Shown: piece by piece, positions 1-14,348 of the stretch
Layout: every line of letters starts with the position of its first letter
Numbering within the stretch: the stretch's first letter is position 1
Source: Nymphaea colorata
Taxonomy: Eukaryota; Streptophyta; Magnoliopsida; Nymphaeales; Nymphaeaceae
Direction of reading: 5' to 3'
Length of the DNA: 57,500 nt
Assembly: GCF_008831285.2 (NCBI RefSeq)
Contig: NC_057562.1
Location: forward strand, 40,001 to 97,500
Translations under genes and position numbers: made by a program
The notes under the pieces: model-generated
Database searches by the model: none
The model's input: only the letters and a program-made list of their open reading frames with translations
Told to the model about the DNA's origin: nothing

Positions 1-120
1 ACCTACTATAGTGTAGTGGTTGTATTTTCTTTTACTCAGACTCCCAGTTCATTAAGGTGAAAGAATCAGACTTCAAAATAAATAGATATAAATTTTGACA
101 AATACAAAGAAAAAAATATG
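1..120. other. Partial spacer upstream of trnfM
   Basis: AT-rich non-coding DNA that the window start cuts. In the standard plastid order this would be the trnG-trnfM spacer. I see no gene or clear signal in it. Confidence 0.6.
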
Positions 121-194
121 TTGCGGAGACAGGATTTGAACCCGTGACCTCAAGGTTATGAGCCTTGCGAGCTACCAAACTGCTCTACCCCGCG
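121..194 (-). tRNA. trnfM-CAU: tRNA-fMet (CAU), initiator
   Basis: Initiator tRNA, 74 nt, delivering formyl-methionine to the plastid ribosome. The minus strand starts CGCGGGG and its 3' acceptor strand is CTCCGCA plus A73. That leaves the C1-A72 mismatch typical of bacterial-type initiators, while G2-C71 to G7-C66 pair. The anticodon CAU sits in a CTCATAA loop and the T arm contains GGTTCAAAT. It lies next to rps14, as in other angiosperm plastomes. Confidence 0.97.
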
Positions 195-239
195 CTGACG
201 AACTCGGAACTAATGACTAATGAACGAATAGGGATTAGA

Positions 240-357
240 GGTGCCCCTATACCAGATTGATATGAATAGTATAGCCTATTCGTACAGAATGGTAAAGGGT
301 GCCCCTATACCAGATTGATATGAATAGTATAGCCTATTCGTACAGAATGGTAAAGGG
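240..357. repeat. 58-bp tandem duplication, two copies
   Basis: A stretch starting with GGTGCCCCTATACCAG is present twice in tandem with a period of 58 bp (about 240-299 and 298-357, identical over roughly 60 bp). It lies in the trnfM-rps14 spacer. Copies this exact suggest a recent slippage or unequal-recombination event. No tRNA or ORF is contained in the unit. Confidence 0.95.
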
Positions 358-411
358 GGCTCCTCTAATAGAAATGAATAGAAATAGGACTTGGAAGGGA
401 TCTTTTTATCC

Positions 412-714
412 CTACCAACTTGATCTTGTTGCCCCCGGCAACAAACATGCATGAACCATTTCGCGGAGTACGTGTCCGGATAGCCCAAAGTCTCGATAGT
501 TAGCTCTGGGTCTTCCGGTCAAAAAACAGCGTCGATGAAGACGTATAGGTGCACTATTACGTGGTGGGGATTGCAATTTTACATGAATTTCCCATTTCTC
601 GTCCAACGATGAAACTTTGCTTATTTCTTTTTTTGAGGATCGACGAATCAAATGATATTTCTCTTCTAATTTCTGCCTCTTCTTCTCCCTCTGAATCAAA
701 CTTTTCCTTGCCAT
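412..714 (-). CDS. rps14: Ribosomal protein uS14 (S14)
   Basis: Small-subunit ribosomal protein S14 of the 30S head, 100 residues, the usual plastid length. It starts [14 protein letters not shown] and ends [10 protein letters not shown], both diagnostic. An in-frame methionine 12 codons upstream extends the ORF but is not conserved, so I start at MARKSL. The C-terminal RLHRRC and [15 protein letters not shown] segment is the conserved RNA-binding part. It is the last cistron of psaA-psaB-rps14, read on the minus strand. Confidence 0.97.
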   Translation of the reverse strand: MARKSLIQREKKRQKLEEKYHLIRRSSKKEISKVSSLDEKWEIHVKLQSPPRNSAPIRLHRRCFLTGRPRANYRDFGLSGHVLREMVHACLLPGATRSSW

Positions 715-781
715 AATGGTGTAGTTCCTATTATTACCAATGATACACAATACAGATCGGATCCTAGATGTATAAATATAA

Positions 782-841
782 GAAGGCGCGCCCCCTCTCC
801 ATCGAAATAAAAAATGAGATTTTTTTTGATATCGCGCCTTC
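782..841 (-). terminator. GC-rich inverted repeat between psaB and rps14
   Basis: Two perfectly complementary 9-nt arms (GAAGGCGCG and CGCGCCTTC) lie 42 nt apart in the psaB-rps14 spacer, with an A/T-rich loop. This is unusually GC-rich for a plastid spacer. Because rps14 is normally co-transcribed, it is more likely an intercistronic processing or stabilising hairpin than a true terminator. Confidence 0.45.
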
Positions 842-863
842 CTTTTGAAAATAAATAATCAAC

Positions 864-3086
<2,223 letters not shown>

Positions 3087-3093
3087 CTAGCCA

Positions 3094-5991
<2,898 letters not shown>

Positions 5992-8045
5992 TTATTCGAA
6001 CCGCCCTGTGATCTTCAACCAATTCTGTGCTTCAATATAATTACCTGGAGTAAGCGCTATGGCTTGTTTCCAATACTCAGCAGCTTGATCGAACCAAGCC
6101 TCCGCAATTTCTGAATCTCCCTGTCGAATGGCCTCTTCTCCCCGGTCGGAATAGGTAGGTCAATTCCTTCCCTTAGAACCGTACTTGAGAGTTTCCTGCC
6201 TCATACGGCTCAGCAGTCAACTCTTTTTTGGCGTTACATCTTTCTTAATCTACCGTATCTAGCTGAATGAGATTTATCGGAGATCTATCCCTTCTTGGAT
6301 TAGCCAAATCAAATAACCTGAAGAGGTTAAGTTAATTACATGAGTTTCAAACTCCGATTTGGATCAATAATCAGTTTTATCTCTTCTCCCACTCTCAGAA
6401 GAATGAAGCATAGATATCTCCCTCTATCATTAGAGTTTTCTGAAAGTTAACTATCTCGGTTTCGTCTAGAAATTCATATAGAATCTTTGAAAAAGACTTT
6501 CTTCGATAAGAAAAAAGGACTTACTCTCCTTGGGATCTGATACTACACCGCTGCTCAATACCTTAGTGGATCAACCCTATTACATAAGTTGATTCCTAAC
6601 TTTTATGTCATATTATGACATACATAAGTAAGCAGGTCTTATTGTATCGGCCAAAAACCTCAATAATTGATCTTTACGGTGCTTCTTTTATCAATTAGAT
6701 CCTTTATCCATAGAATCTAGTATAAGGGCTATACTTAGTTCTTCATATATCGGCTTCTATGAAGTCTGTTTTTTTGCTACAGCTTCTAAAAATCGTTCCC
6801 CTTTGGACAATGGATATGTAGAAAGCCTATTTTTTTTGTTTCTCCTTAGATTTCCTAGTACTAGCAATAGGAGGTTTTAATACTAGCGGATTTGATCTTT
6901 CTTTCCTTCTTTCTATTTCTATAGTAGAGATAGTCGCACGTAATGGCAGATCACGGCCATATTATTAGAAGCTTGTGGTAAGAATGGATTTCGTTCTAGT
7001 GCTCGGAAATAATATTCCAAAGCCTTCGTATGTTCTCCGTTACTTGTGTGTATAAGGCCTATATTATAGAGTATATAACTTCGATCGTAGGGATCAATTT
7101 CTGGTCGCATAGCTTCATAATAATTCTGTAAAGCTTCCGCATAATTTCCTTCAGATTGAGCTGACATCCGTTACGGTCGTTCATTCCAAGAATCTCCGTT
7201 CCAGAACCGTACGTGAGATTTCCATCTCATACGGCTCCTCCCTTCTGCGCATAATATAATATTAAGGGAAATAATCCATGGAATCAAACCAAAACCAAAA
7301 AGATTTAAATATTTTCCTTATGAACTGACAGGGGCTAGTGTTTTTACAAGAAATCTCTAGCCAGCCTTCCTGCAAGAGGTCTTTTCTTACTTAATACCAA
7401 ACATGTTGGTCTTTCTTAGAGAAAAATGGTAACTCCAGCAATTTCTTTGTTCTTAACGCCCCCTATTTCCAGGAATTAGTCACTTCAACGATCTTTGATG
7501 GTTATACGGGTATCCAAAGTACGAACGAGATGGATGTTTGTTGTCCTAACCATTCTTGGTAGTCCCGATCCCGATAAGAAGAAGGGGGAATTATATAACA
7601 AAGTTTTCGTTTTGTTGATTCCTAGGTGTAGTGCTTCTTCCCCTATGCCACCTATTGGCACTATTACAGTAGAATTGACATGCAATACAGAACCTATAGG
7701 TGTAACCTTTCGCTCAATACTAGAATCGACAATTGAAGCATCTGAGGTTGCATCAATCGAGGATACACGACAGAAGGGATTGCTCTATCTCCAAACTTCA
7801 CCTTCACCAAGCGTAGGTTTTTACCAATCTTTTTCTTTCCATACCGAATCGTGTCTCTTTTTGTAAGAATAAGAATAAATGAAATAGAGTGGTAAGTAAG
7901 AAAAAAGGAATCAAATCGCACCATCTCTGTAATAGGTAAATGCCTCTTTTTCTCCCGAAGTTGTCGGAATTATTCGTAATAAGATATTGGCTACAATTGA
8001 AGAGGTTTTATCAATAAAATTTCCATTTATCCGAGATCTAGGCAT
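5992..8045 (-). CDS. ycf3: Photosystem I assembly protein Ycf3, three exons
   Basis: TPR-containing stromal chaperone (PafI) needed to assemble photosystem I. Exons on the minus strand: 8045-7922 (124 nt), 7169-6940 (230 nt), 6144-5992 (153 nt), together 168 residues, the normal length. The protein begins [14 protein letters not shown] and ends ITGRFE. TPR helices include [41 protein letters not shown] and [14 protein letters not shown]. Intron ends read GTGCGA ... AY. Three codons (S15, P64, S109) differ from the usual F, L, F in a way C-to-U editing would repair. Confidence 0.96.
6145..6939 (-). other. ycf3 intron 2, group II
   Basis: 795-bp group II intron, 5' GTGCGAC, 3' CCGAC. Domain V is recognisable at about 6176-6211 (minus strand GAGCCGTATGAG ... 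GTACGGTTC). No intron-encoded protein is present. Confidence 0.92.
7170..7921 (-). other. ycf3 intron 1, group II
   Basis: 752-bp group II intron with 5' GTGCGAT and 3' GTAAC. Domain V is seen at about 7204-7237 (GAGCCGTATGAGATGG ... GTACGGTTC on the minus strand). Small ORFs inside it are chance readings. Confidence 0.92.
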
Positions 8046-8838
8046 AGTTTGCAATCCATTTTATAATTCTTCTCATTACCCCTCGCGGGTAAATGATCCC
8101 ACAACAAAGGAATTGTACGATACGAAATGACATAAAAAAAAAAGACTAATAACTAATTAAACTAATTATAAAATCAAAAAATGTGGATCTTTTACTCAGT
8201 ACTTTTGGGAAGGGATCAATAAGGAACTATTTGAATACGGTTGGATTTTCGATTCCAATTTAGTAGTATACCAATGAGACTATTAGCTATTTCATTGAAA
8301 TGCAAGAATCAAGGAATTTTTTCTACAGATTCTAATACTAATATAATAAACAATAACCTATCCTATCATAACCTAACCAAAATTGGATTTCATTATGATA
8401 ATAAAAAAATGGAATAAGCATTCCATGATAAAAATGGGGTAAGGATAACTATCCATTTTGTGTGCATAGCGTGTAGACACCATAAGATTATAGAATGAAA
8501 ATCCATGGGATGATTCATCAATTTGTAATAGATCCATAGCTCATGGGAGGGATTATTTTTGAAAAATCTGAAATGAAACTGGAAAGGATCCATCGGTTGA
8601 TTCATTCCAACCCGTTGGTTTAATCCGGTAGAAATCAAATATCAATAAGATGGGAGCGTCCGTCGTCTTGACAAGGATGAATACGTTTTTCTTTTTTATC
8701 CCTCGAAACTTGAAGGAAGATCGTTCCTTGACAAAAAGTTTGATATGATAATGGATCGGTCGTACCTGTACTAAATAATATGAGTGACTCGCTATTCACT
8801 TGGTTTCTGGGTCATAATTAATAAGATAAGGTTATGTA
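8046..8838. other. ycf3-trnS spacer
   Basis: 793 bp of AT-rich DNA between the divergently read ycf3 (minus) and trnS-GGA (plus). It must carry their upstream elements. I see no gene and no strong repeat. Confidence 0.6.
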
Positions 8839-8925
8839 GGAGAGATGGCCGAGTGGTTCAAGGCGTAGCATTGGAAATGCTATGTAGGCTTTTGTTTACC
8901 GAGGGTTCGAATCCCTCTCTTTCCG
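8839..8925 (+). tRNA. trnS-GGA: tRNA-Ser (GGA)
   Basis: 87-nt class II tRNA with a long variable arm, reading UCC/UCU serine codons. It starts GGAGAGATGGCCGAGTGG and ends CTCTTTCCG. The anticodon GGA is in the TTGGAAA loop and the T arm is GGGTTCGAATCCC. It is on the opposite strand to rps4, the standard arrangement. Confidence 0.97.
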
Positions 8926-9241
8926 TATCCTCATCTAATTCACCAACGTTACCAACCACACAATGTATCAAATACCAATTGATACCGTTATTCTAAGAGA
9001 AGAGAAAGACCCTTCTTTTCTTTCTTTATAGAGATTTTTTTCTATTCCTAATTACTGTGCTGTGATACGTAAAAGGAAAAGAACAAAAAGAGGGGGAAGA
9101 AAAGAGCGGACAGTGAATGAAAATATCACTGCTGATCCATTTGCGATACGTGAATGGGATCAAAATCCGTATCAAATCCCTCTACTTCTTTCAGCGAAAA
9201 AAGGGACAAAATTGTCCTAACCTTTGCTGGGTATTTTAGGT
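8926..9241. other. trnS-rps4 spacer (convergent)
   Basis: 316 bp between two convergent genes. It is purine-rich around 9065-9110. I see no gene; 3'-end signals are expected but none stands out. Confidence 0.55.
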
Positions 9242-9847
9242 TCAAGTTTGTCGGGAATAATATTCTACGATTAGCAATTCATTGACTTTCAAACCGACCC
9301 ATTTACTATCTATTATTTGATTGACTACCCCTTTATATTGCAATGAGTGCAGAGTCAAATGTTTTGGCAATTCCGCGTTGGAGGATGAATCCATATGATT
9401 TTGAATCAAAGCTCTGGATCTTTGTTTATCCTTCGTAGTAATAATATCTCGGGGTTTGCAGCGATAACTTGGTATATCCACTAGACGACCATTAACTAAA
9501 ATATGTCCATGGTTAACTAATTGCCTGGCTCCAGGAATAGTTGAAGCCATACCCAATCGAAAAAGAATGTTATCCAAACGCATCTCAAGTAGTTGCAGTA
9601 AAACTTGACCCGTCGAACCGTTTGCTTTTCCAGCGATACGAACATATCGAAGTAGTTGTCGCTCCGTCAGACCATAATGAAAACGCAATTTCTGTTTTTC
9701 TTCTAAACGAATACGATATTGAGATCTTTTCCCGGAGCGGGATTGGTTTCTAAGATCACTTGCGGACCTAGGTTTTTTACTAGTTAGTCCCGGCAAAGCC
9801 CCCAGACGGCGTATTTTTTTAAAACGAGGTCCTCGGTAACGAGACAT
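9242..9847 (-). CDS. rps4: Ribosomal protein uS4 (S4)
   Basis: Primary 16S rRNA-binding protein of the 30S body, 201 residues, the usual plastid size. The N terminus [16 protein letters not shown] is conserved. The central S4 RNA-binding domain includes [21 protein letters not shown]. The C terminus [14 protein letters not shown] matches the family. It is transcribed on the minus strand, downstream of trnT-UGU. Confidence 0.97.
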   Translation of the reverse strand: MSRYRGPRFKKIRRLGALPGLTSKKPRSASDLRNQSRSGKRSQYRIRLEEKQKLRFHYGLTERQLLRYVRIAGKANGSTGQVLLQLLEMRLDNILFRLGMASTIPGARQLVNHGHILVNGRLVDIPSYRCKPRDIITTKDKQRSRALIQNHMDSSSNAELPKHLTLHSLQYKGVVNQIIDSKWVGLKVNELLIVEYYSRQT

Positions 9848-10202
9848 AAAGACTCCTTATTTTAAAGAATAGGATAAACCTTAAGACTGAACTAAACGAT
9901 AAACAAAGCGAAACCCACTGAAGTGCTAATGCTAAAAAGAGAAATTAGATGAATTGTATCAATACCCGTATTATTTTGTATATATGTATACATGGTAAGT
10001 AAGTATCCCACGATTTGTTCTATAGAGATACAACTGCTCCAATAAGTTTTTTACTCATAATTGAATTGGAATGTAAGTTCCTGCGACATAGACATAATAG
10101 ATCGGGAACCCGAGATTTGGAAGAAAAAAGGGAAGAGTCTTTTCACTATTCCTTTATCTCAAGGAGACATTATCAATCATGGATAAAAAATCGATAGGAA
10201 AA
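9848..10202. other. rps4-trnT spacer
   Basis: 355 bp of AT-rich DNA upstream of rps4 on the minus strand. It probably contains the rps4 5' leader. No gene or conspicuous repeat is seen. Confidence 0.55.
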
Positions 10203-10275
10203 AGCCGGCTATCGGAGTCGAACCGATGACCATCGCATTACAAATGCGATGCTCTAACCTCTGAGCTAAGCGGGC
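10203..10275 (-). tRNA. trnT-UGU: tRNA-Thr (UGU)
   Basis: 73-nt tRNA reading ACN threonine codons. The minus strand starts GCCCGCTTAGCTCAGAGG. The anticodon TGT is in a TTTGTAA loop, the T arm is ATCGGTTCGACTCCGAT, and the acceptor 3' strand is AGCCGGC plus T73. The C4-C69 mismatch is, as far as I recall, usual for this plastid tRNA. Confidence 0.97.
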
Positions 10276-10735
10276 TCAACTCACATAACATAAAAATAAA
10301 ATAGTGAGTTAGTTCAGTAAGCTGCTGTGATCTTAGCTTATTATAGCTAAGCTAGTCTATTTAGTTATAACGGATCTAGCCTAAGAATGCAATCTGGATC
10401 ATAATGAGATTATGCACTCCTCTGATTTTATTCGTAAAGATAGGAAAAAGAAGAAGAATATTGACCGTTCCACTATTTCATATCGAGCAGGGAAAATGCG
10501 CGGAGGAGAGGCAGATATATGTGGGATATAGCTATCCATATTGAATTGCGGATACATCAATGATAGAATCATTTCTGGTTCTGATTGAACCAAACACTGG
10601 TCTGGTAGAGCTGAAAGGGTTAAAAATAGGATTTTTTCCGATATCGGATCGGTATTTAATGAATTGAATGGTTCTAACAGAAAGGAAAGAGGGGAATGGA
10701 ATCACAATAGGGTCCCGGCCTCAAAAGAAAGAAAG
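10276..10735. other. trnT-trnL spacer
   Basis: 460 bp between divergent trnT (minus) and trnL (plus), AT-rich and typically variable between species. It should hold the trnL promoter. No gene seen. Confidence 0.6.
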
Positions 10736-11355
10736 GGGGATATGGCGAAATTGGTAGACGCTACGGACTTGATTGAATTGAGCCTTGGTATGGAAACCTA
10801 CTAAGTGGTAACTTCCAAATTCAGAGAAACCCTGGAATTAAAAATGGGCAATCCTGAGCCAAATCCTGTTTACAGAAAACAAGGGTTCCTTTCCTAGAAA
10901 GCGAGAATCAAAAAAGGATAGGTGCAGAGACTCAATGGAAGCTGTTCCAACGAATGGGGTTGAGGGGTTGGTAGAAGAATCTATCCATCGGAACTCTGAG
11001 GGGATGATCCTATGTACTGAAATATCAACTGAAATATCAAACGATTAATCACAACCCGAATCCTTATTTTTTTTTATTTTCTTATTTATATATATTAATA
11101 TATATGAAATATATTAATAATTAGTTCATAACTCTTGTGTTCTGAATCGATTCCAATTTGAAAGAAAAATAAAATATTCAGTGATAAAATCATTCACTCC
11201 AGAGTATAAGGCTGGGAGAGAAATGACTGATCGAACGAGAATAAAGATAGAGTCCCATTCTACCTGTCAATGCTGACAACAATGCAATTTGTTTGTAGTA
11301 GGAGGAAAATCCGTCGACTTTAGAAATCGTGAGGGTTCGAGTCCCTCTATCCCCA
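10736..11355 (+). tRNA. trnL-UAA: tRNA-Leu (UAA), with group I intron
   Basis: Split leucine tRNA reading UUA/UUG. The 5' exon is 10736-10770 (35 nt, ending ACGGACTT) and the 3' exon is 11306-11355 (50 nt, starting AAAATCCG and ending CTATCCCCA). The intron interrupts the anticodon after U34, the conserved ancient position. The joined exons give a class II tRNA with an extended variable arm and a GGGTTCGAGTCCC T arm. It is followed by trnF, with which it is usually co-transcribed. Confidence 0.97.
10771..11305 (+). other. trnL-UAA group I intron
   Basis: 535-bp group I intron, preceded by exon U and ending in G, as group I splicing requires. Conserved core-like pieces are near the 5' end (ATTGAGCCTTGGTATGGAAA). 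A long A/T-only stretch near 11065-11125 (TATATATATTAATATATATG) looks like a variable peripheral loop. This intron is shared with cyanobacteria. Confidence 0.95.
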
Positions 11356-11745
11356 AGTCCCCAAGAAATGCCTAGTTTACGACCTAAACATTTATCCTCT
11401 TTTTTCGCCAGCGCTTCCAAATTAGAAGCGGGTCAAAATTATATATGATATTCATTCGCTCGACTCTTTGACAAACGGATCCTAGCAGTTTCTCTCTTGC
11501 TTCAGCAGCTAAATGCAGTATATGTCCAAACGAACATAACCATAACATATGTATATGTATTATTTGTATACAAGGATATACAAGGAATCCCATTATTGAA
11601 TCATTCATAGTTCATATCCCTTACAAATAAAGGTTTAAAAAAAATCCAAAGAAAAAGAAATCCCAGGACTTGTAATGTTTCTTTAGTACCTTTAAATTAA
11701 TTGACACAGATACATGTCCTCCAGTAGGATAATGTATAGAGGACG
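11356..11745. other. trnL-trnF spacer
   Basis: 390 bp of non-coding DNA between the two tRNAs. It contains the candidate trnF promoter near its 3' end. I looked for duplicated trnF fragments, which some plants have here, and saw none. Confidence 0.65.
11701..11730 (+). promoter_or_regulatory. Candidate PEP promoter of trnF
   Basis: A -35-like TTGACA (11701-11706) is followed after 18 nt by a -10-like TAGGAT (11725-11730), about 15 nt upstream of trnF. Promoter remnants in this spacer are known from other plants; whether this one is active is unknown. Confidence 0.5.
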
Positions 11746-11818
11746 GTCGGGATAGCTCAGCTGGTAGAGCAGAGGACTGAAAATCCTCGTGTCACCAGTT
11801 CAAATCTGGTTCCTGGCA
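11746..11818 (+). tRNA. trnF-GAA: tRNA-Phe (GAA)
   Basis: 73-nt phenylalanine tRNA. It starts GTCGGGATAGCTCAGCTGG, has anticodon GAA in ACTGAAAAT, T arm ACCAGTTCAAATCTGGT and 3' end TCCTGGCA. The acceptor stem pairs throughout, with two G-U pairs. Confidence 0.97.
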
Positions 11819-12473
11819 TATGGTTAATGTATCGAAATGTATATATACAAAGAGAAAATGAATATGGATCGGGATACAATACATATTCGTTACATTCATA
11901 GTCTAGTAGTTATTCATCGAGGTATCTACAACATACATCCCGACCCTTGTGGATCGGCAAAGGAATATATTCCTTCTTCTTTTTTGTTTGTCCCTACTAT
12001 CCTTCCTTTGGCTCATGTTAATACTCCATACATATCCGAAGTTGTCTGAAAGACACAGAAGTCTCGTCTGTTCAGAGGGTTGAGGGGTAGGAATAGAAAA
12101 GATCATTTCCGATCCAGTACAAATCCAATCTGATCCCTTTTCATTTCTTAATTTTCCCATTTTTTTCGCCCCTTCCCACATTTTTTGCTTTCCGGGGCCC
12201 ATCTAAGTGATGGGCGCGGTACATAGTTCATGATGTATCTTTTGATTCATCCTATTGGCTCCGCCCATCCCCCAATGGATATGATACTTTGCATTGCATA
12301 TTGGGTAATATTAATTTACTCGAATTAATTATATATAAATAAACCTCGAACCCCCCCTTTTTTATCCCATCATAATACGAATGACATGAGAGTCCAGTTA
12401 CTCTATCTAGACGAGAAAGAACGTAAAAATACTCCTTCTTGAGTCTTGTAAGCTAAGATAAGTTTCTTATCAT
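11819..12473. other. trnF-ndhJ spacer (convergent)
   Basis: 655 bp between convergent trnF (plus) and ndhJ (minus). There is a run of seven C at about 12352 beside an A/T tract. No gene or convincing hairpin is seen. Confidence 0.6.
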
Positions 12474-12950
12474 TCAATAAGCATCCTGTAGTTCATAGAA
12501 ATTAGGGGCAATATAATCCTTGCGTAGGGGCCAACCAATCCAACTTTCGGGCATCAAAATCCGTTTCATGCGTGGATGATTATCATAAGAGATTCCCAAC
12601 ATATCATAAGACTCCCGTTCTTGAAAATCGGCGCTTTTCCAAATCCAGAAAACAGACGGGATTCTAGGATTACTCCTTGGGACAAATACTTTTATGCATA
12701 CCTCTTCCGGTTGGTCCACACCATACTGTATTCTCGTCAGATGATACACACTAGCTAGCAATCCACCCGGTGCTACATCGTAGGCACATTGGGAACGTAG
12801 ATAATTGTAACCATATACGTATGAAATGACAGCAATGGAGTACCAATCCTCGGGCTTTATTTGTAAAGTCTCTACTCCTTGGTAATCAAAGCCCAAAGAT
12901 CTATGAACCAGCTCGTGTTTCACTAGCCAAGCGGATGAACGACCCTGCAT
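12474..12950 (-). CDS. ndhJ: NDH complex subunit J
   Basis: Peripheral-arm subunit of the chloroplast NADH dehydrogenase-like complex, homologous to the 30-kDa subunit of complex I. The complex drives cyclic electron flow around photosystem I. The 158 residues are the normal length, from [18 protein letters not shown] to [11 protein letters not shown]. The family signature [10 protein letters not shown] is intact. Thirty upstream in-frame codons are not conserved. It is last in ndhC-ndhK-ndhJ. Confidence 0.96.
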   Translation of the reverse strand: MQGRSSAWLVKHELVHRSLGFDYQGVETLQIKPEDWYSIAVISYVYGYNYLRSQCAYDVAPGGLLASVYHLTRIQYGVDQPEEVCIKVFVPRSNPRIPSVFWIWKSADFQERESYDMLGISYDNHPRMKRILMPESWIGWPLRKDYIAPNFYELQDAY

Positions 12951-13050
12951 CTTCTTGATCTCCCCCACATATTTATATGAGTATTTGACATTGACGATGA
13001 AATTTATGAAGATTGATCCACCGTTTGTTATTCTGCACAAAACATCCTAT

Positions 13051-13791
13051 TTAATTCACTAATTCGTGAGAAGATACTGAACTCTTGTATTTGAAAAATG
13101 CTTCAGAAGGTATCTCTGAAGTCGATGTCGATTGATAGAGTAATCCTTGATCGTAATTTACAGCACGAGTACTGCGTCCAAGATGAAACTTGTGATTAGT
13201 AGTAAAACATCGATTTTCCTGTTGGGCCCCCGTTCTATCTTCATAGATTTCTCGAGATACCTTCTTACGAAGTTTCGTTATAGCGTCTATAATTGCCTCT
13301 GGTTTAGGTGGGCAGCCTGGCAAATAAACATCGACGGGGATTAACTTATCGACTCCCCGAACGGTACTATAAGAATCGGTACTGAACATTCCTCCTGTAA
13401 TAGTACAGGCTCCCATAGCAATTACATATTTTGGTTCAGGCATTTGTTCATATAGTCTTACTAAAGAAGGAGCCATTTTCATTGTTACTGTACCGGCTGT
13501 TAAAATAAGGTCGGCTTGCCTAGGACTTGATCTTGGCACCAGTCCATAACGATCAAAATCGAATCGGGAGCCTATTAATGAGGCAAATTCAATGAAGCAA
13601 CAACTGGTACCGTAGAGAAGCGGCCATAAACTGGAAAGTCTTGACCAATTCGAAAGATCATTCAATGTAGTTGAAATAACTGAATTGGGGGTTGTTCGGT
13701 CAAAGAGCGGAAACTCCATAGAATTCATAACTGTCTCAATGGAACCCTTTCCTTCTTTTTTATTGTCTGAATATTCAGGAGCTAAGACCAT
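13051..13791 (-). CDS. ndhK: NDH complex subunit K
   Basis: Peripheral-arm subunit that holds iron-sulfur centre N2 (NuoB/PSST family). From the chosen start it is 246 residues. The cluster cysteines are visible at C64/C65 (GTSCCFIEF), C129 ([11 protein letters not shown]) and C160 ([10 protein letters not shown]). I start at MVLAPEYS because this ATG lies four nt before the ndhC stop, matching the AUG reported as the main ndhK start in tobacco. An earlier in-frame ATG is at 13812 and a shorter start (MNSMEFPLF) is used in some annotations. Confidence 0.92.
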   Translation of the reverse strand: MVLAPEYSDNKKEGKGSIETVMNSMEFPLFDRTTPNSVISTTLNDLSNWSRLSSLWPLLYGTSCCFIEFASLIGSRFDFDRYGLVPRSSPRQADLILTAGTVTMKMAPSLVRLYEQMPEPKYVIAMGACTITGGMFSTDSYSTVRGVDKLIPVDVYLPGCPPKPEAIIDAITKLRKKVSREIYEDRTGAQQENRCFTTNHKFHLGRSTRAVNYDQGLLYQSTSTSEIPSEAFFKYKSSVSSHELVN

Positions 13792-14144
13792 TCCAATGCT
13801 CCTTTTCGCCATGCATAAACTGAACCAACAACTGGGATAAGCACGAAAATCAAAGCTTCTATAAACACGTATACGCCCAATATATCAAAACTCACGGCCC
13901 ATGGATAAAGAAAGACCGTTTCGACATCAAAAACAACAAAAACGAGAGCAAACATGTAATAGCGGATTCGGAATTGTATCCAAGCATCCCCTATTGGTTC
14001 TATACCCGATTCATAACTGGAGAGCTTCTCTGGTCCTTCACTAATTGGGGCTAAAACCCCGGAAATTATAAATGCCAAAATAGGAATAACACTTGATATC
14101 ATTAGAAATGCCCAGAAAATATCATATTCGTAAAGCAGAAACAT
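13782..14144 (-). CDS. ndhC: NDH complex subunit C
   Basis: Small membrane subunit of the NDH complex (NuoA/ND3 family), 120 residues with three predicted transmembrane helices. It begins [18 protein letters not shown]. The conserved loop [10 protein letters not shown] and the second helix [20 protein letters not shown] are typical. The gene heads the ndhC-ndhK-ndhJ unit. Its stop codon lies inside the start region of ndhK, which suggests coupled translation. Confidence 0.97.
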   Translation of the reverse strand: MFLLYEYDIFWAFLMISSVIPILAFIISGVLAPISEGPEKLSSYESGIEPIGDAWIQFRIRYYMFALVFVVFDVETVFLYPWAVSFDILGVYVFIEALIFVLIPVVGSVYAWRKGALEWS

Positions 14145-14235
14145 AGATGTACTCCTATGAATGTAGAATATACCGAATTCATTGATTAATTAGAATTGTA
14201 ATTGTCAATTTATCCATAACTCCAACTGCTTACTC

Positions 14236-14297
14236 GAAACAAGAATTGATTGTGATCGAACCACATAGTTTGTTTTATGTGGGTCATGTCTTGTTTC
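14236..14297 (-). repeat. Nested inverted repeat in the ndhC upstream region
   Basis: Outer arms GAAACAAGA and TCTTGTTTC (9 bp) enclose inner arms CCACATA and TATGTGG (7 bp). The structure starts about 90 nt upstream of the ndhC start and could fold in the 5' leader of its mRNA. Confidence 0.5.
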
Positions 14298-14316
14298 AAG
14301 ATTTATCTAACAGAAG

Positions 14317-14348
14317 CCCACTTACTTATTTACCCACTTACTTATTTA
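14317..14348. repeat. 16-bp tandem duplication
   Basis: The unit CCCACTTACTTATTTA occurs twice head to tail (14317-14332 and 14333-14348). It is a typical slippage product in an AT-rich plastid spacer. Confidence 0.9.

Noticed and set aside
7495-7866. 123-codon ORF inside ycf3 intron 1
   Set aside because: No reverse-transcriptase or maturase motifs. It ends inside the intron and is a chance frame.
11356-11745. trnF pseudogene copies
   Set aside because: Searched the trnL-trnF spacer for repeated trnF arms; none seen.
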